A stretch of DNA of 34,622 nt from Acidobacteriota bacterium (GCA_031292775.1 JARLGN010000623.1:1-34622); one strand, 5' to 3'. Counted from the first letter of the stretch, positions 18,902 to 28,296 are shown. Notes: generated from the sequence alone by a model not told the origin. Made by a program: numbers and translations.

Positions 18902-19947
18902 TACTTCTTTCCTCCGCGGTTGAGTACTTTCGCCAACGTGGAATCGCGGCGCTCATACTGTTGCCGGTAATACGAGCGATACACGCGAGCCGTCACGCGC
19001 CGAATCCATTCACTGTTGGACAAGTACCAATCAACGGTCTGTTTCAGCCCATCATTCAGCGCTATTTTCGGTGCCCAATTCAATTCTCTACACGCCTTGT
19101 CGCTGTTTAGGGCGTACCGGCGGTCATGACCGGGGCGATCCTGGACGTAGGTCAGCAACGAATCGGGTTTGCCGACAAGTTGCAGGATGCGGCGCGCAAT
19201 CTCAAGATTGGGCCACTCATTCCCGGCACCCAGATTGTAGATCTCTCCATCCCGGCCTTGGTGCAGGGCAGCGTCCAGGCCTGCGCAATGGTCCGTAACG
19301 TGAATCCAGTCTCTCACTTGCAGCCCGTCCCCATACACGGGAATATTCTGCCCCTGGAGAGCACGAGTAACAATGAGGGGGATGAACTTCTCCGGGTATT
19401 GGTAGGGTCCGTAGTTGTTCGTGCATCTAGTGATGATAACCGGAAATCCGTAAGTTCGGAAGTAGGCACGGGCCAGGAGGTCAGCCCCCGTTTTGCTGGC
19501 AGCGTAAGGGCTGTTGGGGGCTAGAAGGCATTCCTCCGTGAATTTTTCACCGGATGGAGCACTTCCATAAACCTCGTCCGTGCTCACCAACACAAAGCGC
19601 TTGACCCCCGCGTGACGGGCGGCGTCCAACAGGCACTGGGTCCCGAGGACGTTAGTTTTGACAAAGGCGGTACTGTCCAAGATGCTCCGGTCGACATGCG
19701 ACTCGGCGGCAAAGTGAACGACCGCATCGACCCCTCGCATGGCTTCTTGCACCTTATGGCGATCGCAAACATCCCCACGCAAAAAGGTGTAACGCCTGTT
19801 CTTTTCCACATCCCGGAGGGTATAGAGGTTTCCAGAGTAGGTAAGCTTGTCCAGATTCCGGATGGAATACCGGGGGTGCCGGGCCAGAATGTAACGAATA
19901 AAGTTCGAACCGATGAAACCTGCTCCCCCTGTAACAATGAGCTTCAT
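18901..19947 (-). CDS. rfbB: dTDP-glucose 4,6-dehydratase
   Basis: MKLIVTGGAGFIGSNFIRYILARHP...VHFAAESHVDRSI...VSTDEVYGS...YAASKTGADLLARAYFRTYGFPVIITRCTNNYGPYQYPEKFIPL. Confidence 0.95.
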   Translation of the reverse strand: MKLIVTGGAGFIGSNFIRYILARHPRYSIRNLDKLTYSGNLYTLRDVEKNRRYTFLRGDVCDRHKVQEAMRGVDAVVHFAAESHVDRSILDSTAFVKTNVLGTQCLLDAARHAGVKRFVLVSTDEVYGSAPSGEKFTEECLLAPNSPYAASKTGADLLARAYFRTYGFPVIITRCTNNYGPYQYPEKFIPLIVTRALQGQNIPVYGDGLQVRDWIHVTDHCAGLDAALHQGRDGEIYNLGAGNEWPNLEIARRILQLVGKPDSLLTYVQDRPGHDRRYALNSDKACRELNWAPKIALNDGLKQTVDWYLSNSEWIRRVTARVYRSYYRQQYERRDSTLAKVLNRGGKK

Positions 19948-20014
19948 TAAAACCTCTGCTTAATTGGAGACAAACAACAACCCCAGACTCCACGTGGAAT
20001 TGGGCCTTGAATAG

Positions 20015-20740
20015 CTATTTCTGTGCCATGCCTTCTGCCACCAGATTCGTTGCCAAACGCAAAGACTCGAAAGTCCCCGCATCGGTCCACCAGCCATCAA
20101 GAATGCTGTAGGTCAGCGTTCCTTCCTGCAGGTAGGCATTGTTTACATCCGTGATCTCCAACTCTCCCCGGCGGGAAGGCTTGAGCTGATTGGCTTTGTC
20201 AAAGACCGATCCGTCATAGAAGTAAACACCCGTCACGGCAAATTGACTTGCTGGAGCGGAAGGCTTTTCTTCGATGCGAATGAGCCTGTCCCCATCGAAA
20301 ACCGGAACTCCAAACCGCTCGGGGTTAGTAACACTCTTGAGGAGGATGTGGGCGCCACTGGCTTGCTGTTCAAAATTGGCGACGGCCTGCTTGATGCTAC
20401 CCGCCAAGATATTGTCACCTAGAATCACGCAGATTTTCTCGCCCTCGGCAAAGTCCTCGGCCAGTCGAAGGGCATCCGCGATGCCGCCCTCACCCTCTTG
20501 ATAGGCGTAGTTCAACCGCCTCAGTCCGAAGTCCTTCCCATTGGCCAGCAATCGCAAGAAATCACCAGCGTTGCGCCCGCCCGTGACAATGAGAATCTGC
20601 ATAATTCCCGCATTCACCAATGTCCAAATGGGGTAATAAATCATCGGAACGTTGTACACGGGCAGCAGATGCTTGTTAGTGACTTTCGTCAACGGGTACA
20701 GCCGCGAACCTGTTCCCCCCGCAAGAATAACACCTTTCAA
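20015..20740 (-). CDS. rfbA: Glucose-1-phosphate thymidylyltransferase
   Basis: LKGVILAGGTGSRLYPLTKVTNKHLLPVYNVPMIYYPIWTLVNAGI; the conserved N-terminus implies a TTG start at 20740 rather than the 20860 ORF start. Confidence 0.92.
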   Translation of the reverse strand: MKGVILAGGTGSRLYPLTKVTNKHLLPVYNVPMIYYPIWTLVNAGIMQILIVTGGRNAGDFLRLLANGKDFGLRRLNYAYQEGEGGIADALRLAEDFAEGEKICVILGDNILAGSIKQAVANFEQQASGAHILLKSVTNPERFGVPVFDGDRLIRIEEKPSAPASQFAVTGVYFYDGSVFDKANQLKPSRRGELEITDVNNAYLQEGTLTYSILDGWWTDAGTFESLRLATNLVAEGMAQK

Positions 20741-20871
20741 TTCGCATCCCTCCACGCCGGCGAACACCTCAATGTCGTCCGGGCACTGACCATCTATTAT
20801 CCTGCCACAAAGTTGCACGCATGATGAGTCATAAAAAGATTCCCGAAATGATAAGGTCAAGCGGGGAAACT

Positions 20872-22269
20872 CTAATTTAGAAGTTCACTGCTTTGATCTC
20901 TGCTCGAATCCCAGGCAATCTTCGGGGGATCTTTCTGAGCCGGACCGGAATGCGTGGCAATGGCGAGACACACCACAAACCATGTGGCATTGGCGGGAAC
21001 ACGCAAGTTGAAATCAACAAAACTATGGCAGAACAACCCCACCGCGCCCAGCGTTGCGCCCATTTGAATCCAGCCCCAGCCATGCCGCAAACGTTTCCCC
21101 ATATCGCGAAAAGCCGAACGAATGAAAATCGTGATAGCCGCCAAAATCAGCACGAACCCGGGCAATCCGGTTTCCGCGACTGCCTCCAAAACGTCATCAT
21201 GGGCATGGGCCCAATGGAGGTCCGTAGTAAAACTCAAGTAACTTGGGAAGGCATATTCAAAGCATCCCACGCCGATACCCATCCCGGGATGGCTGCGTAT
21301 GAGGTGGAACGTATCAACCGCCACGCGCCATCGATCACCAAGCTTTGACTGCAGTGATCCGCCGGTTTCAAGAGCGTCCCAGGAACGACCCGTTACGCTC
21401 CCCCTGCTGACCAACCAGGAAAATCCAACGGCGGAAGCCAGCACTACGCCCAGCAGCACGACAAATAAACGCGGGGGCAGGCGGCGCGAGCGGTGTGCCA
21501 CAAGAATCCCTGCCAAAAGCAACCCTTCAATCACCAGGACGATCGAGGCACCTCGGGAGCCACTGATCCAAATGGAGATAATGACAAGACTCACCCCGCT
21601 CCAGAGCAACAATTGCAAGATGATATTCATTGACCGGGAGAGGATATACACAATAGAAATGGGAAGCAGCATTTCCATTAAGCCCGCGTAATTATTGTGA
21701 TTAACGTAAGGTCCAAAAGGTGCGCCCATCACATGATAGGTCCAATATATGACTCGCCAGGGACTCCACAGCATTTGCGCAATACCCAGGAGGCACAAGG
21801 CAACAGCCAGAAGGGTTGTGATCAAGCCAAACCAGTCCAAAGCCCTGCCATTCTCCGGCTGGTTGTTGAGAAGTTGGCCTGCCAGAAAGAAAAAATTGAA
21901 ATTGGTGACAATCTTAACCACTGCTTCGCGCGTCGCCACATGGTCATAACTCAAATTTGTGACCAACTGCACGACCGCGAGGGCAAGAAATGCCAGGAAG
22001 GGCCAATAGAGCGGGGACCAAACAATCTTCAGAACGCCGCGGTGGGCGCAACCCGCCGCCCAAAGAATCAGAGTAAGGACAGACAGTGTCATCAAGGCTG
22101 CCCACGCCCATGGCTGCATTGCGCCGAAAGCCCAAGGGGCTCCACAAATGGTGGCAATAAGAAGAATTCGGGCAAGGGTGTGAAAAACTGATTTCGACAC
22201 TTGGGACCTGTCCTTGGAGGAGGATTCGCCGGAATGAAGCGGGGGGTTTGACGGAAGTGAAATTGTCAC
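20872..22269 (-). CDS. O-antigen ligase / Wzy-like polymerase membrane protein
   Basis: Polytopic protein with GAPFGPYVNHNNYAGLMEMLLPI and SHPGMGIGVGCFEYAFPSY...HAHDDVLEAVAETGLPG motifs; GTG at 22269 overlaps the upstream stop (GTGA), so preferred over the 22449 start. Confidence 0.88.
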   Translation of the reverse strand: MTISLPSNPPLHSGESSSKDRSQVSKSVFHTLARILLIATICGAPWAFGAMQPWAWAALMTLSVLTLILWAAGCAHRGVLKIVWSPLYWPFLAFLALAVVQLVTNLSYDHVATREAVVKIVTNFNFFFLAGQLLNNQPENGRALDWFGLITTLLAVALCLLGIAQMLWSPWRVIYWTYHVMGAPFGPYVNHNNYAGLMEMLLPISIVYILSRSMNIILQLLLWSGVSLVIISIWISGSRGASIVLVIEGLLLAGILVAHRSRRLPPRLFVVLLGVVLASAVGFSWLVSRGSVTGRSWDALETGGSLQSKLGDRWRVAVDTFHLIRSHPGMGIGVGCFEYAFPSYLSFTTDLHWAHAHDDVLEAVAETGLPGFVLILAAITIFIRSAFRDMGKRLRHGWGWIQMGATLGAVGLFCHSFVDFNLRVPANATWFVVCLAIATHSGPAQKDPPKIAWDSSRDQSSELLN

Positions 22270-23657
22270 TGGACCCCCTGTTGGTTGGCACCGGCTCCGC
22301 GGAGGTCCACCGCTTGAAGAGTAACATCGTCCAGCCAGACTGTCCCGGTTATGTCGCGATTGGACATTTGATCTTGCGGCCTCCAGAAAGAAACTCTCAC
22401 GGCCTGAGTCTGTGGTCGGGTTGTAAACGAAACTCCAACGGGATGCCACGGAGTGGTACCCAGAGTAGGATCACTCGTCTGCGCAGTGCAATCCTGACAA
22501 CCCATCTCCACCACCCGCAACCGCGGCCCACTGCTGGAGGTGAGATAGTTGGATCGAACGTAAGCCGATAATCGATATTGTGTGTTTGGTTTAATGCGAA
22601 CAACTTGACCCACCAAGTCATAACTCGCGTTCCGGCCCACCGCAAAATTTATCTTTAGGCACTTTTGGCCCTTGTAAGCGGAAGGGTCGGAAAAATCAAA
22701 TAGCAAATCCGGGGAACTATCAGTGCGCCAGTCAAATCCGGTGTTCAACGGAACCCCCTCAAAGCTGCCATCGTAGAGGACGTTTGCGTCCTGCGAATTG
22801 GCTCCCGGCGGAATTTCGCCAGCGCGCTGGAGATCATCCCATACCGTACCGGCATTCTGGATCTGATTATGGTCAATAAGAAAGTCCAGGAAGGGTTTCG
22901 CCACTGTCAGGTTGGGGGAACGATCAGGGCCGGCGAGCATCTGCCCCCAAATCCGCATGGCGCTTTCGTAATCAGCCGTGGACACCAAAAACATCAGGAA
23001 AGCAAACCTTGCCGACGCATCTTTTCCGTTGGGGACAACTCCCGTGTAAATCGCTTGCGGATCACGCGTGGCGCGGAGGCACAATCGAAAAGTCGGGTCG
23101 AGATAATCGGAGTCCAGATCCAGAAGTCTGCGGAAGTAGCTGAAAGCTTTCTGCGGATGGTCCGTCAGGAGGTAATGATTTCCAATCGCCCACAGCAATC
23201 CGGGGGTCGAGGGATTCAGGGCGCAGGCACGCTCAAAGGCGTCATCCGAACACGCCGAGTCTCCGGCGAAATCGCAAGCCGACCCCAAATCAGACCAGAA
23301 CTCCCAACGCCGCGGGTTAAGGGCAACTGCCTTCCGTAGGGTCTTTACTGCCTCGGGAAGATTGATGTCCGTTGGATCATAGGCATAAGCCAGTCCCATG
23401 CTATGGAACAAGTCGGGGTTGTCCGGATCATCACGAAGTGCCTTTTGAATGTCGGGAATGGAATGAGAATCAAGCTGTTCTGCGGACCTTGCCGCGCGCC
23501 TGGCTTCATGGGTCAACCAAGCACCGCCGGCAATGATGGGTATCAGGAGCAGAACGACGCGCAGCCAAGGGCGCAAGGACCATTCAAGGATGTGATTGGA
23601 GCTACCCCAGATCGAAGCCCCCGCACCAGTAAGGTCAGGGTTGGGAAGTCGACTCAT
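22266..23657 (-). CDS. TPR protein with C-terminal carbohydrate-binding-like region
   Basis: N-terminal TM; TPR-like DNPDLFHSMGLAYAYDPTDINLPEAVKTLRKAVALNPRRWEFWSDLGSACDFAGD; C-terminal LYDGSFEGVPLNTGFDWR...YRLSAYVRSNYLTSSSGPRLRVVE...VWLDDVTLQ resembles CBM_4_9/galactose-binding-like modules. Confidence 0.75.
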   Translation of the reverse strand: MSRLPNPDLTGAGASIWGSSNHILEWSLRPWLRVVLLLIPIIAGGAWLTHEARRAARSAEQLDSHSIPDIQKALRDDPDNPDLFHSMGLAYAYDPTDINLPEAVKTLRKAVALNPRRWEFWSDLGSACDFAGDSACSDDAFERACALNPSTPGLLWAIGNHYLLTDHPQKAFSYFRRLLDLDSDYLDPTFRLCLRATRDPQAIYTGVVPNGKDASARFAFLMFLVSTADYESAMRIWGQMLAGPDRSPNLTVAKPFLDFLIDHNQIQNAGTVWDDLQRAGEIPPGANSQDANVLYDGSFEGVPLNTGFDWRTDSSPDLLFDFSDPSAYKGQKCLKINFAVGRNASYDLVGQVVRIKPNTQYRLSAYVRSNYLTSSSGPRLRVVEMGCQDCTAQTSDPTLGTTPWHPVGVSFTTRPQTQAVRVSFWRPQDQMSNRDITGTVWLDDVTLQAVDLRGAGANQQGVQ

Positions 23658-23761
23658 TTCGTGAATGATCCTAGAAAGTGATGTTTGGCGAACGAGCGGG
23701 AATCCGGTCCAGTCTCAGCCCCGGATGATCCCGCGTTCGTTCCCGTGACAATTCTGAATGC

Positions 23762-26071
23762 TCACGCACTACGGGGTGAATCCTTGGACCTTGAACGGCC
23801 TGCTCCGGAAGAATGCGATGGATTCGACACGGCGACATCATCGTAATAGGACTCGCGGTAGGGTCCGTAATAGGTTCCATAATACGTGTCGAAGCGCATG
23901 TCAACCTTATTGAGCACCATCCCCAGAACCCGGGAACCGGCGTTTTCAAGGATTCGATGAGCCCGGGCAAGGGCCCCCCGCGCCGTCGTCCCACTGGCGA
24001 CCACCAGAATAACCCCGTCCACCATGGCGGAAAGTACCACGGCGTCGGTAACCAGAAGCAACGGAGGCGAGTCAATGACGATCTGGACAAACCGCTTCAT
24101 TAAATCCTTCAGAGTGCCCTCCATCATGTGCGACGAAAGCAATTCCGCAGGATCAGGAGGCCGGGGACCCGCCGGCAGCACCCAGAGATTGGGGACCCGC
24201 TCATACTGAATCAATACATCATCCAACGAATGTGCCCCCGTCAGGTAGCTGCTTAATCCCTTCTCGTTGGAAACTCCCAGCGTCTTGGCAACGGAGGGAC
24301 GGCGCAAGTCCGCATCGAGGATCAAAACCGGGCCTCCCCTTTGGGCGAAGGACATTGCCAGGTTGGAGGCAACAGAAGTTTTCCCTTCACCAGCCTGGGC
24401 ACTGGTAACCAGCAATGTTTGCGGTGGACGGGGAGCGGTGGAGAGCAAAACTGAAGTCCGGAGGCTCCGGAACGACTCTGACAGGGGTGAGGATGGGTGC
24501 TTAAGAACAGCCAAACCCACGCCTGACTGGCCCACCGGGTTTAGGGTACGGCCTCCGGCGACTTGCCTTCGCTTGGACCCGTTGGACTCGGCGGGGATGA
24601 CCGCCAAAGCCGGTGCATTTACGATTCGTTCCGCTTCCTCAGTGGTCCTGACCGAACTATCCAGGGCTTCCTGGACAAATGCCAACGTGATCCCAAGAAT
24701 CAAGCCAACGAGTAAACCCGCAGTGATATTGCGCTTTCGGTTTGGACTGATCGGATGCACGGGGATGGAGGCCGGGTCGATAATCTGAACGTTGGTAACT
24801 TGCAGACTGGCGGCTAGAGTGGCATCTTTCAAGCGCTGCAAAAGGCTCTCATAAAGCTGCTGGTTGATTTCGAATTCCCGCTTCATGATGTTGTGCTCAA
24901 TCATGCGCTGATTGAGTGCGCCGACTTCCGCCTTCTCTCTCGCCAAGGCATCACCCAACAGCTTTTCCCGGCTAAGGGCCGCCAAGTAATCATTGTGAAC
25001 TTTGGCAATAGCCTGCTTGCGTGCATTTTCGATCAGGCCTTGCAATTGCGTCATCTGGTCATGCAGCCGAATGACCTTGGGAAAATTCGGCCCATACTGG
25101 CCAAGGGCATCCTGGTACGACCCCTTGAGGTCGCTGTATCTCTCTTCCAAATGCTGAAGAACTTCGTTCTGCACGATGATTCCAACCTGGGCTTCGTTGG
25201 CTTTCGCCAGCTCATAAAGAGATTGTTTCTGGATCAGGTCGCTCTCGGCAGTCCCGAAGTCCTTGTTGAGCTGCTCCAGCCTCTGATCGTTGATGGTCCC
25301 TTTGTCCCCTCCCGTACTGATGATCAGGTTTTGGCGCTCGTAAGCTACCAAAGCCTCTTGCGATTTCTCCATCTTCGCCTTTAACTCTTGTAACTGCGTC
25401 TCCATCCCGCGTGAAGCCCGGCCGGTAAAATCGATTCGCTCCTGGAAGTTGGATTCAATATAGTTGTTAACCAATTGATTCGCAACATTCGCCGCCAGCT
25501 CCGGATTTCCGCTTTCATAGCTGACGGAAAGAATGCGGCTGTCTTTCAGAGGCTCTACTTTGAGGCCATCCTTAAATTCCGCGATCAATGCCGTTTTGCG
25601 TGCCCCGGCGATCTGCGCCGGCGATTGTCCCGAAGCCTTGGATAAGCTGGAACTCTGGGGCTCCGCACGATCAAGCCCCAGTTGCTCCATCGTTGTCCAT
25701 GACAGGCTGTCGCTCTGCAAAACCTGGATCTGGGTGGTTAGAAATGAGAAGTCCTCCTGGGGAGCCTGGCGGTAAACCTCGCTAAGGGTTTGAAGTTGGG
25801 GGTAGTTGGTCTCCACCTCAATGTTCGCCGTCGCTTTGTAAATAGGTTGCATTTTGAAGGAATAAATCGCCGTCAGCACTGAAACGACAACGGTGGCAGT
25901 GATGATAGTCGCAGCCCGCTTGACGACGATGTGCCAAAACGTGGCGAAAGTGAAATGCGCGTCGTTCCCCTGCGCCGCCTCCAACTCCAGGGTTGTCGGC
26001 ATGTAGCTGTTGATTCTCTGCGAAAGATCTCGCCCGATAGGCGATAAAGACTCGTTGTCAGGCACCGTCAA
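23762..26071 (-). CDS. Polysaccharide co-polymerase fused to BY-type tyrosine kinase (Wzc/ExoP-like)
   Basis: Wzz-like N-terminal domain, coiled coils, Walker A TSAQAGEGKTSVASNLA, Walker A' VLILDADLRRP, Walker B VIDSPPLLLVTD, C-terminal Tyr cluster YYGTYYGPYRESYYDD. Confidence 0.93.
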   Translation of the reverse strand: MTVPDNESLSPIGRDLSQRINSYMPTTLELEAAQGNDAHFTFATFWHIVVKRAATIITATVVVSVLTAIYSFKMQPIYKATANIEVETNYPQLQTLSEVYRQAPQEDFSFLTTQIQVLQSDSLSWTTMEQLGLDRAEPQSSSLSKASGQSPAQIAGARKTALIAEFKDGLKVEPLKDSRILSVSYESGNPELAANVANQLVNNYIESNFQERIDFTGRASRGMETQLQELKAKMEKSQEALVAYERQNLIISTGGDKGTINDQRLEQLNKDFGTAESDLIQKQSLYELAKANEAQVGIIVQNEVLQHLEERYSDLKGSYQDALGQYGPNFPKVIRLHDQMTQLQGLIENARKQAIAKVHNDYLAALSREKLLGDALAREKAEVGALNQRMIEHNIMKREFEINQQLYESLLQRLKDATLAASLQVTNVQIIDPASIPVHPISPNRKRNITAGLLVGLILGITLAFVQEALDSSVRTTEEAERIVNAPALAVIPAESNGSKRRQVAGGRTLNPVGQSGVGLAVLKHPSSPLSESFRSLRTSVLLSTAPRPPQTLLVTSAQAGEGKTSVASNLAMSFAQRGGPVLILDADLRRPSVAKTLGVSNEKGLSSYLTGAHSLDDVLIQYERVPNLWVLPAGPRPPDPAELLSSHMMEGTLKDLMKRFVQIVIDSPPLLLVTDAVVLSAMVDGVILVVASGTTARGALARAHRILENAGSRVLGMVLNKVDMRFDTYYGTYYGPYRESYYDDVAVSNPSHSSGAGRSRSKDSPRSA

Positions 26072-26126
26072 GCTCCCGTTCAGGAAAATCGAATTTTGCC
26101 GTACCCATTCTCACTCCAGCCGGTCC

Positions 26127-27206
26127 TCAGTGGTAAATGACCAAGCTCGATCCGGTATAGCCCGCTACTTGGAGGGCGGTAGACGCCGTCTGGTGCAGGG
26201 CCTTGATCCGGGTACTTTCAGGCACATAGAGAATATCGTCCGGTATCAATCTTATATCGGCAATCTGCCCTTTCACCATGCTTTTGTAATCCACCGGAAT
26301 TTCATTCCGCTTTTCCTCTGGACCGGCAGGATCGCGACGCAGGATGGCAATTCGTCCTTTTTTGGCAAAGGTCGTCACATCGCCGGCCATGGCCAGGGCT
26401 TTAAGCACCGTAATTTGAGTACGGGTTTCGTTCAGTACGTATCCACCCGGGCGGGTCACAGCCCCCATGACATAAATAAGCTCAGCGCGCTGGACCGTCA
26501 CTCTATCCCCTGGATAAAGGAGGATATTTGTCTTATCATCGCCCGTCTCCACCAGCTTGTGAATGTCCAAAGTAAAGGGCTGCCCCTTGGCGGAGGGATT
26601 CACGCCTCCCGTCTGGACGCTATCGGCAAGGTCGGCGCGTAGGCCAATATCTCCCCGCGTAATGATTGCGTTGTTGCCCGCCTCAGGTGCAAGCCCACCC
26701 GCCTCAACCAGAATATCAAGCAACCGGGTGGGGCCGTAGATCGGATATGATTGCGCTTTCTTAACTTGCCCGGAAACCGTTACCGCATGCTGCCGCGTTT
26801 CTTTAAGTGAAACGGTTACATGCGCGTTATTGAGCATCCCGGCTTCACGAAACTTGGCAGCAATCAGGGCAGAAAGTTGATCCATGGTTTCGCCGGCGGC
26901 GGCAATCGGCTGCTGCAACAAGGGCAGGGTTAGAAATCCATTGGAACTGACTCGATAAGTGCGGGTAACTTCCGGCACGTCCATGACGTAAACATCCAAC
27001 AGGTCTTCCGGGCTCACCGTGTAATCGTTGACCAGAGTCTTGGTCACGGTGGCGGAACCCACGGGCGATGGGGTCTCCTTCGCGGCCACCATCGACGGCG
27101 CGACCGGCGCGGCCTTCACTTCCTGTGCGCGGACCGGGGTAAACCCGGCAAGGAGATAAACCGCCAAGCCCAAACCTGCAACCATCGCGGATCTTCTGAT
27201 TTTCAT
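26127..27206 (-). CDS. Outer-membrane polysaccharide export protein (Wza-like, SLBB)
   Basis: Signal peptide MKIRRSAMVAGLGLAVYLLAGFTPVRAQ; YTVSPEDLLDVYVMDVPEVTRTYRVSSNGFLTLPLLQQPIAAAGETMDQLSALIAAKF; YPGDRVTVQRAELIYVMGAVTRPGGYVL. Confidence 0.9.
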   Translation of the reverse strand: MKIRRSAMVAGLGLAVYLLAGFTPVRAQEVKAAPVAPSMVAAKETPSPVGSATVTKTLVNDYTVSPEDLLDVYVMDVPEVTRTYRVSSNGFLTLPLLQQPIAAAGETMDQLSALIAAKFREAGMLNNAHVTVSLKETRQHAVTVSGQVKKAQSYPIYGPTRLLDILVEAGGLAPEAGNNAIITRGDIGLRADLADSVQTGGVNPSAKGQPFTLDIHKLVETGDDKTNILLYPGDRVTVQRAELIYVMGAVTRPGGYVLNETRTQITVLKALAMAGDVTTFAKKGRIAILRRDPAGPEEKRNEIPVDYKSMVKGQIADIRLIPDDILYVPESTRIKALHQTASTALQVAGYTGSSLVIYH

Positions 27207-27341
27207 AATCGCCAGTTGTTTCCTGCCCATGGATCCCACCTCACTCCACAACATGCAACATGAATTCAAACCATTTTCTTCGATCGCCGCTCGCTTGGCG
27301 GCAGTTTCCAGCGCTCGTTGCCCACCCGATAACCTGCAATC

Positions 27342-27365
27342 ATTATATCTCACCATATCTCACCA
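27342..27365 (-). promoter_or_regulatory. Tandem decamer GGTGAGATAT x2 overlapping a TATAAT hexamer upstream of the export gene
   Basis: Minus strand reads AAGTCT GGTGAGATAT GGTGAGATAT AATG; TATAAT at 27347..27342; no good -35. Confidence 0.4.
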
Positions 27366-27667
27366 GACTTGGGCAGTTGACGATTCCGCAGGATACCCAG
27401 TATTTCTCATGGCCAGGAATCCATAGGGGTGAATTTGGGGGCGTTCTCGGTCTCTAAATCGTCCGCTTGGGCTCAAGCCGTCTGTCCTGGGATAGTCTGT
27501 TTATTCGCAGCCTCCGGGGCAATCGCCCTTCAGCAGGAAAGTCGGGATAGGGTAGTCAAGCGACAGGGCACAAAGCTCGTACCACGACGGCGGGTAAAGC
27601 GAGGACAGGCATCTTTTAGCCACTCTGCGACGCGAAAACCCTCGCAATAAAACCTCCCGTAAACCCG

Positions 27668-27687
27668 GCGGAATCAGGATTCCGCCC
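27668..27687. repeat. Tight palindrome in the intergenic/leader region
   Basis: GGCGGAATC-AG-GATTCCGCC, perfect 9-bp arms. Confidence 0.7.
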
Positions 27688-27844
27688 TTGCCATCTTCCA
27701 CGGATTGATCGCCGCCATCTTTCGCAGCCTGTTTCAATAATACTTAAGATGACATCGTGTGTTCGCGGGCACTGGCTCTTGCAAACACTCGACCGTAAAT
27801 CCGGCGAGGCTGTACTGCGCTATCGCGCTGGATTCCGGCATGTT

Positions 27845-27884
27845 GCGCAAACAAATATTGACGAGCAGTAGTATATGTTTGCGC
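27845..27884. promoter_or_regulatory. Operator-like inverted repeat overlapping the promoter
   Basis: GCGCAAACAAATAT (27845..27858) and ATATGTTTGCGC (27873..27884), arms flanking the predicted start region and covering the -10. Confidence 0.5.
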
Positions 27885-27898
27885 TTCCGGGTTGTCAA
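27870..27898 (-). promoter_or_regulatory. Near-consensus sigma70-like promoter directed toward the polysaccharide operon
   Basis: Minus strand TTGACA-N17-TATACT (-35 at 27898..27893, -10 at 27875..27870). Confidence 0.65.
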
Positions 27899-28102
27899 TA
27901 CCGGGTGGGTTCGTTGTCACGGCAAAGCGGGGTGTCCTAAGGTGCCGCACGCTCAAAGGTGTGGCGGCCCTTCGGCATTGTTCGAATACCTGAAACTCGT
28001 TGGCGAAGACCTGATGGCTGCGGCTTTGTAATCCACTCTGAATGAAACAATTGAGCGGATACAAGCCGCGACCACACATAGGGGCCAGCGGCCCTGGCCC
28101 TC

Positions 28103-28121
28103 GGCCGAACGGCGTTCGGCC
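28103..28121. repeat. REP-like palindrome
   Basis: GGCCGAAC-GGC-GTTCGGCC. Confidence 0.65.
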
Positions 28122-28260
28122 CTACATCGCGCGCCAGATATTTGCTGAAAAAACAGGATTGTACGAACTTGCAAGGCATTGTTAGGTGCGTTTCGCCTTA
28201 CTTTGGGGTTCTCAGCATGACGATGGCAATGTATTTATTAACACCCCAAGGAGGAAAGGC

Positions 28261-28296
28261 TGCGGAGTAATCCCGCCGGGGCGGGATTACTCCGCA
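28261..28296. repeat. Perfect 17-bp-arm palindrome
   Basis: TGCGGAGTAATCCCGCC-GG-GGCGGGATTACTCCGCA. Confidence 0.85.

Noticed and set aside
23671-24090. 139-aa minus ORF at the end of the BY-kinase
   Set aside because: Alternative frame of the kinase coding sequence.
27501-27737. 78-aa minus ORF in the candidate leader
   Set aside because: Low-complexity, Arg/Leu-rich, spans a palindrome, no recognisable family; more likely non-coding.
28149-28190. attC-like half site (GAACTTGCAAGGCATTGTTAGGTGCG)
   Set aside because: Resembles the 3' end of an integron attC, but no complementary RYYYAAC half or integrase/cassette structure was found nearby.
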